From: Trochalopteron elliotii | Lineage: Eukaryota > Chordata > Aves > Passeriformes > Leiothrichidae | Length of the DNA stretch: 64,000 nucleotides | Assembly: GCA_024734555.1 (NCBI GenBank) | Contig: JANPWX010000097.1 | Location: 3,697,764 to 3,761,763, forward strand | Direction of reading: 5' to 3' | Part shown: piece by piece, positions 49,801 to 63,781 of the stretch | Position numbering within the stretch: position 1 is the first letter of the stretch | Layout: every line of letters starts with the position of its first letter | Position numbers and translations under genes: made by a program | Notes under the pieces: model-generated | The model's input: the letters and a program-made list of their open reading frames with translations, nothing else | What the model was told of the DNA's origin: nothing | Databases searched by the model: none

Positions 49801-52800
49801 ATGGGCTCCCAAACCAGAAGCAGATGTGAAGCTCAGTCCGTTCATTTACAAGACAATAGGAGGTCAACAGTGAAATATCAAGACAGGCAACATATTCAAG
49901 ACCCAGAAACTAATGTGGAAGATGAATATGTAGAATATAAATAAAACACTACATCAAAGGAAATTTACCTCTGCCTGATAGTTAAGAAGAGAGTTTCTCT
50001 CTGAGTTTCAAAAAGTAAACAATGGAAAATTAGGAACATGTCCTGTGGTATTGCAGAAACTATAAAAGCCTGGGGTCTTGTTTGCTGCCAAAGTTTGCAG
50101 GTCAGTTTTTAATTTTATCCTTACACATCTAGGTCTGCCAATTTATTGGCAGATACAGAAATGTGCATGAAAATTGAAGAAAATCAGTTCCACTCACCTG
50201 TGTGAAATGTTACACAGAAAATAACTACAAAAAGACTAAAAAAGTCTTTCTTCAGACTCTCAAGATGTTAACATTACCTTGAATAGGTTCTGAGAAAAAC
50301 CCTATTGTATCTGTACCTTTCCACAAGAAGCTCTTATTGTATTCAGGTTCCCCATTTATTATGTTATATAACATCCTGACTGTGGCTTTAGTTATTACTC
50401 CAGTAGGCTTTGCTACTATTTGTTATCATTTCATGACAGCCTCCAGACACGACACTGCTCCAAATAAAACAGATAGCTGTTTCCACTAATGTCAGTCAGA
50501 GCCAGGTCCATCATTTCAATCCAGCACTTTGAGCACACAAAACAAAAAAACACACTTGCTTGTATTTTAAAATCACTGTCAAATTAAGTACAACTACAAT
50601 GACTAACCTTTAAACAAAGTTCTCTATTTAGAAATAGATCCTGTCTCCAACTATCAAGATTTTTCACCATACATACTATATAATGTCCTAGTTAGGCCAA
50701 TCAAACCTCAAGTTCTTGGCTTGAAAAGCAGACTCCACAGCCAAATAAAATAGCACTGGCGATCTGTTACAAACATTTAATGAAAAATTGTCAAACCCAG
50801 CATTTTCAGTTCTGTGATTTTATTTTATATCATAAAGGACTGAAATTCTTTTTGTAATTAATTAAGCTATTTTCCAGTTTTTCTCTAAATTTTAACAAGT
50901 ATTTTAAAATGCTGTATCTTTTAAAAATACAATACTGAATAAAACAATTTTCTTCCCAGAACACTGGGATCTAAAAATATATTTTTACAAGCCTGGAAAA
51001 CTGCATCCACATAAAAGTGTGTGTGACACTACAATTAGTATTAGTCCATCCTTACAAGCAGTGATCAAGAAAATCCTTTGTATCTTACATGCAAACAACA
51101 TGAGAATCCACTGCTGCATAACACAAATTTTCTCCCATACAGCTATTAGCAAAATTTTTTCTGTTTAACTAATTTTGCTATTTTTTATTTTTATATCATT
51201 ATTGTTATCAAGGTACTATTTCATTTTAATCAATTATTATTTCTTATTCTTGTTGAAATGTATTACATTTTTTGTTGAAATGTATTACATCTAAAGTCAT
51301 TGTCTTACAAATACAAGGTATAGCTCTTTTTTATTCACCTTGTATTTATTGATGTTTTTTAGAATTTTTTCATTACCTTTTCTTGTTTCAAGAATTTTTC
51401 ACCTTATGCTCATTCTACCCTTTCCTGCAACTTTAAAGCTTCGCACAAGAATTGAGTGTGAATGCACAAATTTTTTTGTTGTCTTCTTTCCTTCTGGATT
51501 TTGTTCTACTTCAACTTCTTTTTTGTTATGTTTGGTGAGTTTAATTGTATATAACTCTTATACATAATGGTTTAGTAGTCTGGTGGGAAAAATTTCTATT
51601 AATTCTTCTGAAGATTAACTTTTACTCAAATCACTGTCCAATATATTACAAAGAACAAACTTGTGATCTTGGTAATTTTTTCTATGTAGTTTTGCCTGAG
51701 TAAGATTTGTCCTTTAGGCAGATCAAAACCAGAGAAATCTTATTACATTTTTACCTAGTAGATGTATTTCCTCCAGGAACAAAAGAATTTTCAAACAGAA
51801 AAAAAATCTTTTCTCCTCTTCTTTTTTTAAGTGCCAGTACAAGGTCAAGACCATGAAACTGTCAAGGATTGACTGGCATCCCCAGTTCTAATGTGTCACT
51901 TTCCAAAGGTACCTTTTGAATAAACCTAAGCAATCAGATTAAGGATATGTTCCATATGCAGACATAGGGTAGAATGGTGCAATTAGCCTTCTGAGATCCA
52001 CTATTCCATATGGGAGAACATAAAGTACAATTATTTTGGCATGTAAATATCTAAATACCAATGGCATAAGCTCACACAAGTAAGAATTGTATACATAAAG
52101 CAAGTCCTTTGCCTTGGTTCTTATTTCATTTGAAAAAGTCAGAACTCAAAGTAGTAAGAACTTAAAGTAAGGCTGATGAGTCACTTTGAAACAGCATATC
52201 CTTGGGCTGCCATCATTCCTATAAAATTTAGTCTATAAGGAATATTATATTGCCCTACATAGCTAATAAAGAAACTTTTTTTGAGAGACTCAGACTGATG
52301 TATGCTAAAATTGAGAAGAAAGTATTCTAAACACTTTTAAAGAAGACAACTCTACTCCATCCTCATCCCCAAATGCATGAGTCTCACAGCACTTTGCATA
52401 AAGATATGTAATACCCAAGAAGATTAAATTTAAAAAAAAAAACATTTGTGAAGATCTATCTGCATTTTTCATGAAATGTTATCTTTTACACATTTATGAG
52501 TACAGATCTCAGAGACAAGTTCTATAGAAAATAAAATACAGGCTACCAGGAATTGCAATTGAAGTGCCCAGCAAACCCTTGCCCTAATGACAGACCAGGT
52601 TTGTTTATTATGTATATGGACGAAGGAGTGACCTGGCTAAATGTGCTGCTTCAGCTGAGCAGGTGAACTGCAAAGGTTTACCTATAGGAATGGTCAGCAA
52701 GCACTTCAGTGAAGAATCTGAGGTTCCTCTTTCTCTGCTTTTGGTGAGGTTACCACCTTGGCTAAATAATGCTTCTTTCCAAGCATGAAATTTCATGTTT

Positions 52801-53039
52801 GTAATCCCTACAGTTTCTTTCCTAATCATCGATATTTCTCCTTCTACTTTGCCCTTCCTTTTCTTTTCCCCTACTGCAGTGCTTTCCTTGTCAGTTGAGA
52901 TATTCCTCTTCTGTATTCCTTCCCTTGCCTCAGAGGCCCCGTCTCAAACATTAACTTCCTTTATTCTCTCCATTACTTATTAACATATCAGTGTCATCTG
53001 ACTTTTCCTCTTTCCAGTGTAAACACTCCTTAGTTTCTG
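46820..53039. other. AT-rich non-coding DNA
   Basis: About 6 kb with no supported gene. Minus-strand frames at 47234-47416, 48453-48743 and 49180-49413 were examined. The first follows a good acceptor-like tract (TTTCTCTCCTGTGATAG on the minus strand), but none gives a recognisable product. A 19-bp direct repeat lies at 51250. The right end (from about 52800) is pyrimidine-rich and may be the unrecognisable 5' part of the following LINE remnant. Confidence 0.45.
51250..51290. repeat. 19-bp direct repeat, period 22
   Basis: TTGTTGAAATGTATTACAT occurs at 51250-51268 and 51272-51290, separated by TTT. This is a small local duplication. Confidence 0.9.
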
Positions 53040-53860
53040 TGTCTTTAAAAGGCCAGTTGTTGTCCACATTTGTTTCTCCAGTTACAGATAATCTCTCATT
53101 TACTTAATAACAAAACATGAATTTTTTGCAGTCAGGTTTGGTCAGGGTTTTTTGCAGTCTTCTTGTCTAACATACCTTTGGCCGCTGAATCTCACTGAAA
53201 CAATTTCTGATATTCTTTCCACTGATCTGTTCCTAGACATAACTGACAATAAATGTGCCATCCATACTTGCTTCCATCTATCAAGCTGCCTTCAATACAG
53301 CTGATAATGCTTTTCCTGGATGTTAGATCTCTCTTGGATTCCATGTTTTTTGTCTGTCCTGATTATCTTTAATCAGTCCCTCTGAAGAGCATTCTCATCT
53401 CCCAGTAAGTTCCCCAACAACATTTCACAGAAGTCTGTTCTTATTTTTCTCTTTCCCCCACTTACATATCAACTTTAGATAATGTCAAGCTGCTATTTCT
53501 CTAAGCACGACTCACAGTTAAACCTCTCTTCCAGACCAATCTATGTGCCAGTCTAATGATTCACCATTATTTCAACTCCAACAAGACTAGAACAAGGATC
53601 CTTTTTTCTTTTTCAATGCAATTTTTGCTCAAACTTTCTTCATCATTGTAGACAATAATTTGTCACTGGGACAGGTAAATTGGAGATTATCTGCTACTTA
53701 AATTTCCTTCTACATCATCACTCTAAGTTATGTGCTAGTCCTACAATTTTTTCTGCTTAGGATCTCAAGAATATGGTCTTCCACATTAATTTAAACAGCT
53801 AAAACTTTTATCTAGGTCTAGGACTCATTGCAACCATGTCCTTTTACGTCACCTGGTTAA
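53040..53860 (+). pseudogene. Degraded L2-like LINE reverse-transcriptase remnant
   Basis: Translated with frame changes, the + strand keeps, in order, pieces of an L2-clade (CR1/L2 group) non-LTR reverse transcriptase. VSPVTDNLSF (53072-53101) compares with the FSQLTDYLSS-type region, and QSG (53129-53137) with QSGF. LTETISDILSTDLFLD begins with TET at 53194. HLS (53275-53283) is followed, after one inserted base, by AAFNTADN (53285-53308), which compares with LSAAFDTVDH. TET to LS is 29 codons, the spacing I expect for L2. Farther on come QKSVL (53428-53442; QGSVL), DSQL (53509-53520; DDTQL), DNNLSL (53651-53668; DSSLSF) and SRTHCN (53817-53834; SRLDYCN). Several stops, frameshifts and deletions make it dead. 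The TET and QSG motifs fit L2 rather than CR1. The limits are uncertain and it may run from about 52980 to 54050. Confidence 0.65.
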
Positions 53861-56800
53861 TTGCTTTTATCCTTCCTTTTTTTTTACCATTATCACCTCT
53901 TGATGCAAAATGAAACTGTGACTATGCATCACCTTCCCTTCTTTATCTTCAATACAAGCTAATAATTTTCACTACCAAATTTCGAAAGTTTGTTCCTGCA
54001 TCAATCTTTGAGCATTTTGCTTACAGGACCACAACTCATCTGTGTCAGACATAAATGCAACAAATAATTCCTTAGCTTGCCATTACATTCAAAAGAATCA
54101 AACAGCTGTGGAATGCTGTAAAGTGTTAATTAATAGTACATCAATGTATTTTTACTTGCATGGATAGATTTTTGAAATTCAAAACTAAATTAATAGGTAT
54201 CATGGAAAAACCAAAATATGATGCTTGAGCGCCAAAAAAAATTTCTTACAAGAAGTTTATAAATGTAATTGTAATAATCTTTGAGGTTACCTGTCAGGGT
54301 AGTATAAAGTAAGACAATGTAAGGTGTACTGTTAGTCTCTGAAAGTATTAAATCTTGAAGGTTATTAAGAAAAAATGTCCATGTTTGATAAAGTTTTTTC
54401 CACAAAACGACCAAAGCCCCCACACAGACTTACAGACAGAGAAATTCTTACATATTTACTGTGAGCAACATAAAGTAAAATCAATTGGAAGCAAGTGGAG
54501 GAAAATAACTGTGATTTAAAAATTTAAAGAGACAAATATTATTCTTTAATAATACAATTCTTAAAATTGAAAATATGTACTATTTTCAAAAGATTTCATA
54601 TATAGTTATATATAACCTATAGTCTTTATATAACCTCTCAGCTTAAAAAAAGGAACAAATTACATCCACAATAAAAATGTTACTTGCAAGTCTTCAAAAA
54701 ATAGCCCAAAATGGGCATTCAATAAAAATTGCTAATGCCAGACACAGATTAGAGGTCTTTGGAATGTGAAGATTTAGCTTTAGGCATGCTGAGTGTGGGA
54801 CAGATGTGAAATTCCAATACTCTCAGTTGCCCACACATTGACCACAGAATTACTCCATAGCAGGAGACCATCTGTAACAAGTGAGGGTAAGAAATCTCTG
54901 AGTGCTGTGACAAGCAGACACACAAGGAATGCTCATTTCTTAATGAAGTAACTTCTTAAAAAATGTATTTATTCTTGACTTGCTGCAAACCCACTGGCTC
55001 ATCTGTTGGAGGTTTAGAAAATTCCCTAATGCTTGTCCAAAAGAAATACATCTTTAACAAAAGTCTAGAATTCAGTGAAAATAGGTAATTCTGTCCACTT
55101 TGTTTTCCCTGTGGGTTCATGTGGTTTTTTTCCCTTGCTACATCTTTCTTACCTACATTTAATTCACTGTTATCCTTTCTTCCCACTTCCACCCTGCTCC
55201 ACTTCTGACTCGGTACCATGCAGTTTCCAAAGCAGTTTCCATGCACAGTTTCCTTACAGATCCAAAGTTGTTCAGAAGCCCAGATGGTGGCTGTACTTCT
55301 GGCAACATCAGTGCCCTGTCAATAATCTTGACAAGTGTGCAACTCTTGACAAATAACAATTTCTTAAGAAAGCTGGCAACTTGAAAGTTTTCCGTTATCA
55401 TAATTTCTGTGTAGAAAATCATTAAAAAACAAACCAGCAAAGATGGAAGTAACAGTCTGGTTTTGCTGCAAATACTTCTATGACTGATCTTTATTTCTGT
55501 TACTTGATATACGGCAAAGAAGAAAATTAGAGAGTGCTGATAACATCAGGCTACCACTCATTATTCATTCTCAGCATCCACTGAGGTCCATTAATATGAG
55601 ACAGAAACACATGAGCTACTCTGTAAATATTTCACTTTCTGAAATATTCGTTTGCATGAGATCTTTTAAAAACCTACTACTGAGCTGGCAGATGTCATAA
55701 ACAGTCCCTGAAATAGTTACGATATTGCACCTTTGCATCACTGGCAAGTGATTTTCAATATGTTATAATCAAGACAGTTATAATCAGGAGCTGTATTGTT
55801 AACTAAGCCAATATATACTTTCTTTTCAAAATGCATTTGGGAGCATTTGCACTGACTTACAAAAGTAAGCCAAAAATGACATTTCACCATTGCTGAATTT
55901 CCAAAGCAAAGTAGTATTATATACTGTCCAGCTGAGCCACTTACTAATAAGAAACTCATTGAAATTACAATGGGACAGGCAGCTTGGATAAGGACACATG
56001 GAAATCAAAAAGGGCTGTCAACAATTCCACAAGATTTAATTATCCACACATGGTATCAGATCTAGCTGTCCAAAAAAGTTTTTTTCAGCTGTACTGAGAA
56101 GAAGAGATTGTTGCCTAGTTTGACTCACATTTAGAAATATTCAAACAAGTGAAAGCACAAAAATATCATTAATTTATTTGCTTTCATTTACTTCAATTCC
56201 ATGGAAGACTTCTTTGCCATTATCCATCAGAAAAAAAAGGGGTTTATTTTGCTGGAAAAGTTAATTTACTATTATAAAGTATATGCACTTCTTTAATAGT
56301 ATGAGGAAATAAATGTCTTCAATGACAAGTGACGATGTTTATAGTATCACAATAATAAGCAGACTATAATAGGCACAGATGTTTCAAGATACTTAATACT
56401 AGTTAGACCTGAAGTTTTCTTCAGGATAAGATGGCAAATTATAGATTTTCTGATGATCTCTACAAGTGTGTGCACATACTGAAAATCTTACTTATTCATG
56501 CACCACAGAACAGTGATGTGAATTCAAAATTAAAAAGGGATAATTTACTTTTTCATCAACACTAATATACCATCCAAGAAATCAACTGTGAAATCAACCT
56601 GATGCAAGGTAAGAGTTGGTTTTGGATTCACATTATGAATTTTGGAAATAAATGAAACCAAAACCTGATTTTTCTGATTTTTTTAACAAGCAAACTTGCA
56701 TTAAATTCAAATATGCTTTCAAATTTTAGCTTGCAAATTCAATTATCAATGTTGATCTATAAACAATCTTTCAGTTTTGTAGCCTCATCAACTACAGTTT

Positions 56801-59800
56801 TCTCTACAGCAAATGACAAAAAAAAAAACCCACCCGAATTGCAGCTAAAGGAAAGACATCACTAGTCTGTCTCTATTCTCATATTCCTAGGGAAGTAGGG
56901 GTATAAGAAAAAATGGAGGCATGTTGCAGATTTCAACAACTAAATGGACTGGTTTATATTCTCACATAACTAACCATAAAATTACCAATAGCTCACTCCT
57001 AGCTGCCCTTACAGCCACTTCATGTGTCAGAATTAACCAATACTAATGCAGTGTACTTACTTTGTTGTTTCTTTCTTTGTGATCCCTTTTTTCCCCCAAA
57101 AAAATTGAGCAGTGTAGACTCTTTACAGATTTACTAAAAATAAACAATATAATGCAGTAGAGAACTGCAACAGTGTCTTCTCATAAACCAGTGAAAGATA
57201 CTTCATGAAAACACTAGATCCTTGCTACTTCATGTTACTGAAATATCTTTCAAGCCAGGCAAGAGCAAGCACACAAAAACTGCAAAGAATGTCTTTCTGC
57301 TCACTTTTTGCTTAAAAAATATGAAAACACTTTTTCTTAAGAGCTGAGAAAACATGTGTTAATAATTTGTCCAAAAAGAAAAAAAAAGTCAGAAATTAGT
57401 AAACAAATGACAGTCTAAAATGAAAATATCCACAAAACTCTAGTATGATTCAGTAGGATAATAGCTGTTTATAGCAACATGCTTTTTCTGTTTTTTCTTC
57501 ATTTGTATCCACAATTTTTTTTTTTTGCTATTGCAGGATTTGCATTTTATAGAAAGAAAGACATTAGACTGCATTCAATGAAGAATAAACCCAGACTAAT
57601 ACTAATATACTATATAGTACCCAGACTAATGAAAAGAAAAAAAATGGCTACTTTGCTGGTTTGTCATGGCTAGATTCCAATTTGTCATCTCTGACATAAA
57701 TATATTAATATAAACCATTAAGAACTAATAAGTACATTGGCATATAAGGAATACATGGGAAGCATTGAAATCATCAGCAATAGAAGAGATTTTTAAACAA
57801 AGGAGCTGTGCTACTAGAAGTGTCAGTCTTAAGAAAGAGTCAACAAAATTAAACTCTGCTCTAACAAGAAGGTAACTGAAGTGATTCACTTCCATACTAG
57901 AAAAACAAAATTCAAATCAACATTTCCCCACAGCATTTTGGCGCACAAATTTCTTTCAGCTTCAAAGTTTGGAAAAATTCTGTGGTTTGGCAATAGAGCA
58001 GCACAAGGGTGCAACTATATACAGTACTGTGAAGTAAAACCGTGCTCTTCTAGAAGAATGCAGCTATACCAATTAATGTAAAGAGTTTATCTGTGTTTAA
58101 AGCTATTGCAATATGTGTAATCAAATATTCTGATCTTTCACTATTTTATCACAATCCAGGAGCCATACCTGCCTCAATAATTATAAACTGGGTTGTAAAC
58201 TCTGATTTTCTTTGCTGAAAAATAAAAACCCCATTTATCAAAGTATGCCTAAAAATGAGACTGTGACCTGTGAGACTGCTTCATGTGGAGTTATTATGTA
58301 TGCAGTATCTCCTTTTTCTCTAATGTCTCCTTCCCAAATGAGTGGCTGTCACAAGGGTAGCCAGGCTTAGTAGAATTAAACAAAGAACACACCTATAAAC
58401 AGCATTACACTCGTTCAAGCCATAGTGTCTTCCTGAAACTGTCCCTCCCAGGAAACTCTTGGACCACCCATGACACCCCCTATTTAGGAGCTATTTGTTG
58501 CTGATGGACTGTTCCAGACTGCCAATGTTTTATGACCACCCATTGTGGGTTTGCTTGAGGAATGCAACTCAGGCCATTCAGAATCTCCATGAGTTGACTT
58601 AAAAGACTAAAAGCTCAAAAACTGAATAAAAGATCTAACAAACAAATAAATGGTGACTAAATAACTGACTTGGGAGCAGTTTCCAATTCCATCCTCAAAA
58701 AGGATCTGTAAACTAGAAGCCTAAATCACTTGAGTGTTTTTATATCCTGCTATTTAGTCCATAAACCAACATCTGTCACCCATACCTTACACTCTTTATG
58801 CATGAAAGCCTGAAAAAGTACAAAATCTTCTGATTCATTAATATGGGCTGCATGTTTTTGCAATCTACTTCCATTTCCAGACTCCAATATCACTATTAAT
58901 AAAGAGCCACTGTTGTCTTGTGAGCATCTCTGTCATGAACATTGCTGTATGGTCCAGCTACACTCCAACAGAATATTGTTCCCACCAACTACTGTATTAA
59001 TCTCAGCCACTTCACAGTTCTCTTAGTTTTAATTGTAGCAGAGTTTATTTTTACTTTCAGATCTTTCCAATTATTAAATCTAGAAATTTTTAACTTAGAA
59101 GCATGGTGGAAATGAAAATGAAAGGATGCATATTGGACATGGTTTAAATATCATCCATTAATGACCTGTAACTTAAATTTAGCTCTTAGGAAGCCCTCCA
59201 TTCTACATCTTGACTATACTGATGGACCCTCTCATTTGTTTTCCTTTCGAACCGTAAGGCCAAACTTTGTGACCATCAGGCCCAAAATAGCAAACATTTA
59301 ACAAACCAAACCATGTCAAAAATAAAGGCATACATGGCTAAGTTGAAAGGCACTTTGCCATCTAATATATCATTTCCTACTAAATTAAAGTGTTTTTCAA
59401 TACTGGTTTTTATACTTTCTTATTGGCACCACTTCTTTGAAACCGTTGCATGTTAAAACTCCCAAAATAACTCAACGGAACAGGAAGTGTTTACAGAAGT
59501 GGGACCTTTAAAATTATGACAGTTTTTCACTCCAGCTCTAAGCACTATGACAGGTTGGCCAGCTGTACTGATGTCAATCAAATGGATTTCAGATCTGATA
59601 TTATACAGTTTGTTTACAAAACTTTTCACTGAAATAAACAAAAATCTCTGTCTTCTTTAGAGTTTCCCACTTAGCATAATAGGTTAACAAAAAAAATCTT
59701 CCTCTTCTAGCATAAATCTTAACTATGTAATTTAACAAATATATTAACATTTGTTTTCTTTAACTTGCTCCTGGGGAACAGTTTCTTTTTCTTCAGACTC

Positions 59801-62800
59801 CATCACACTCTCTTTTGTTTGCATTTCCTTCTTAAAGTGGCCAGAAATGATGGCTCTAGCTAATTATATTACCTCTCCTGACATGCAAACAGGAGATAAT
59901 ATGATTCATTTTGCTATACAAAACTCCATCACATCAGTCAATTTTAATACAGTGGTTGCATATTAAGCATATTTTCCTTGAACTGTATTTTCTTTTTCTT
60001 TTAAAATAACATATGTGTAAGATTTAAGCCATTCAAACATATACCACAGTTCCATAATACACAACCTGACTTAGACAACAAGGGGTTTTATTAATCCAGC
60101 ATTGTTTCCTTTTCATAAAGGTTTTATTTTCCTCTGGATGGTACTCATCCTCTGTGGCTGAGAGATTTGCAATGCCTATATATGCCTGGATAATACAGAC
60201 TGGGACTCAAAATATATTTTGTTCATTAATTATTCCACCCTGAATATATATGTCTACAGAAAGAAAGTTCATTTTATTGCTGGGTAATCCACATTTTTCT
60301 GGAAAATATTTGTCAGACAGCAAATTCAAAAGACAAACCATGGTCTTAAATGACATATGGCATATTTAAATGTTTTCAAGAAAAAAGGATATTCTGTTTA
60401 AAAATAATAAAGGCATATAACTCACACTTGAAAAAAAAGTGAAATCATATTTATTTCATACAGACCTTTGTATCTTGAAATATTGCACTTAACTTCCTTC
60501 CATGAAGGACCTTATTATTTATAAGATGTTTTAAAACTCTGTGTCCATATTTAAAGTAAAAGTAACAGGAACTGTTCAAGTCATGGGATAGCAATGCTTG
60601 CATAACACTTGGTAAGTCAGTGGGAAAACTAGCTAAACATGCCAGGCTAGCAGCTTCCCAGTGGAGAGTGTATCATATTCTGCAGTGCAAACAAAACATT
60701 CTGAAGTTGAGTCATTCACGGACAGAATTTGTTCCAGCCTTCAAATATGAAGTCTGAAGTTTGGAAAGAGAAGGCACTTGAAGTGAAAAACACTTCTTTC
60801 AGTAACTATCACAGCTGCTTCCAGAAATTATTGATGGAAAACCCTTCATTTCAGAGGAGATGCCAGCATTTCAGGTGCTAGCTGGAACCTAATCAAAAAC
60901 TTTCAGATCACATTTAGATTACAAGCAAAATAAAAAGTCGTTCCTGTTCATATTTCACACTAAAAACACAGTATTCTGCAAGGCAAAGAAGGGATTTCAG
61001 AAATCTTTATGTATTCTGTAATGAACTACAGCTTGGGTGTCTCTCATTAGATATTTCTCTAAAACAGCTCTCTGAAAAAATGATTTTTCAACACTTTCTT
61101 TGTAACTATTATTTTTTTGGCATTACAGGCATTGATAGGAATCTATTGTTACAACTGATGTATTCCTATAGGCTTCTGGACTGCTTCTCAAACAAAACAA
61201 AAAAAAAAATCTCAATTTTGTATCAAACTTCATATGAAAATAGTCATGAAAATAGAATGGAAGGAATTCAACTTCTAGTTAGAATCACAGGACAAAATGT
61301 TATGTACTCCAGAGACAATAAAATGCTGCCATGTATAGGGTGAAATTTAGTTTAGAGTACATCTTCTTGGAAGTTCTCAAGATTTGCATGATGGTTCTGT
61401 GTATTACTTCTAAGGAATTCTAACAGAAATATGTACCCTTGTAAGGGTAGCATTTATGTCATAAGCTTTGTATAAACTGTAATCTTGCTATATGCCTTTT
61501 CTTAGAATGATAGATCTCCAATTTCTGTTTCCTTTTTTTCAATTATTATACTATTTATTATATTTGGCATCATACACTTATTTGAAAAATTCTTTAATAT
61601 AGGAAGGTTAGCTAAAATCTGATAACTGGAATCAGATGTTGCTTTTGACTGCTACAAGCTTCTCACCCTCGGTGTTCTGTCCAAATTCAAAGCGCGTAAT
61701 TAAATTTCAATTACTCTGCTCTACAAAGGCTCCTATCCTACACTCATCATGCTATCTCAAACCTGGAATTTTAATTGTAAAAAGCACCATCTCATCTTGC
61801 AATAGCACGTGTTACATTTCAGCATGATCTATTTTAAACCAGTGAAGACCAACTGGTGCCTTTGCAGGCCCTCTGCTGAGACAGAGCTAATAAAGGCTAA
61901 TGGACTCAAACTGCCTACACATCATCAGCATTTGTACAAGGAATCTCTTGCCTAAAATAAAAGTTTAAATATTATATATAATTTTTCACTGCCTTCAGTA
62001 TACCAGACCATATAGGACTATGAGAAAAAGTGTATGGAAAGGCTGGCTTTCAAAACTTTTGAATTGCCATAGATATTCAGGAATCATTCTCCCTGTGGAG
62101 TCCATCACACACTCTGGGAAATATGCTATCGGCATATCAGCAAGTTTTAACATTTGATAGTATTAATATTTTAATAATTGATAGTAGATCTACTAATTTT
62201 CACCACACCCATGAAATTTCTGAACACCAAAATATCTCCAGCAAATTTCAACATTCTGAAAGGTCCCTTTTTTTTTTTCCCCCAAATGCTTAAAAGGAGA
62301 AAAAACCCAAAACACAAATAGAAAAAAACACCTAAAGATGAGTGAAAACAGAACTGCAGGAAGGAAGTTCCTTTAATCTTTATATGATCCATAGAGTTTA
62401 TGTCTGAGAAAGCCACACTTGACAAACTTGTGATACAACTCAGGAAACTTCCCATCCCCTAATTACAATGCAAGGTCTATTCCTAACAAATACTCTTGAA
62501 TTTATGGCCATGACTTCTGAATATGTACCGTGAGACTATAGATAATTCTGTCTTGACTGTAAGCAAGGGGAAAAAATCTATTTCTGCTGAATATACAAAT
62601 TTATAATATGAGATTTAAAACTATGAGCACTCATACCTGGTTTTGGACACACTAATAAAATGCCTTTGCCAGAAATTTATCTTGGCATAACAGTGAGAAA
62701 CAAGATTCATGTTTCACTAGTCAATTTTTAAGACCTGTGTTAGTAAAAGCTGCACATCAAAGTAATTTTATTTTCCACTTGTTTCAAAATTTCACATTTC

Positions 62801-63781
62801 ATTAAATTGCTAAAATTGAAAGTAAAGAAAACAACATATTATAAATGTATTAATAAAACTATTTTCTCTAATCGGGGTCAAATGTCCATAGAAGTAAAAA
62901 AGCCAACTTTTTTTAAAAAAATTCTCCTGACTCTATTAATTCAATGTAGAATTTCACAGCTTTCACACTTTCTCAGAAATGCGCTTCTTTCATTAATTTA
63001 AAATGCATTTTTAATGTGTCTAAAATGGATATTGTACACATAGATGGTAAATATATACACCTATTCAGACAAATATGGGTAGAGAACAATTCCAGATATT
63101 TCTTTGGGATTTAGCTATCCTTATCATTTCTCAAAGTTTCTGCATTAAAGCAATTGTATTTCCCTTGAGCAAGTTAAATAATTTTCCAAATGGATGCTTG
63201 AGTTTCAACTTGTTAATAAGAAAAAGGCTTCACTTTGTCTCAAAAGTTCTAGATAAAAAGACAGCCTTCTCTTCTTTAAGCATTTTTGATACAAAAATAA
63301 TTCCTTCACTTTAGAAAGACACAAGATGGAGGCCTCATGAGAGCAAAGTCTATAGAGTCATGCCAAGAGAAAAATTGGCTTGAAAAATAATTTTTATCTT
63401 AAATAAAGTTATACTCAATAATCCATAATAATGAATAAATAGATTTTAACACATTATTTGGATTCAGAAAAGACCACTAAATTATTAGATTTGACATGTC
63501 TGTATTAGCTGTAAGAAAACTTGAATAATCTGAAGATTGTGAGACAGTTTTAATTCTTGTGAGCATTGGCTCTGAAACAGATTCAGAAAGACAAAAAAAA
63601 AAAAATCCTGTCTCCACTTGTCATCTTTGTGACGTGTCCTTGAAAGCGGTTTTGCAGCTGAAAACCCTGGGCACTTCAGGCAAATGACAGTCCCATCTTT
63701 ATCCAACTCATGGTGAGTACAGGAAATAGAATAAAACACAATAATTATGTTATATTATGCCTAAGAAGCTATGTGGAATAT
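53861..63781. other. AT-rich non-coding DNA
   Basis: Nearly 10 kb with no supported gene. The first ~200 bases may still be LINE remnant. A minus-strand frame at 54190-54423 contains a phrase resembling real protein (LNNLQDLILSETNSTPYIVL) ending at an ACAG/GTAACC donor-like site, but no acceptor or family is recognised. Homopolymer runs occur at 56818-56828 (A), 57516-57527 (T), 61199-61209 (A) and 63592-63604 (A). The segment 58430-58570 is less AT-rich but unrecognised. Confidence 0.45.

Noticed and set aside
53020..53860. CR1 as the source of the reverse-transcriptase remnant
   Set aside because: CR1 has a different sequence where the TET motif lies and an FSKAFDTV-type block, whereas this copy shows TET and LS-AAFNTADN, which fit the L2 type better.
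54190..54423. Minus-strand frame with an exon-like phrase and GTAACC donor-like site
   Set aside because: No credible acceptor upstream and no recognisable family.
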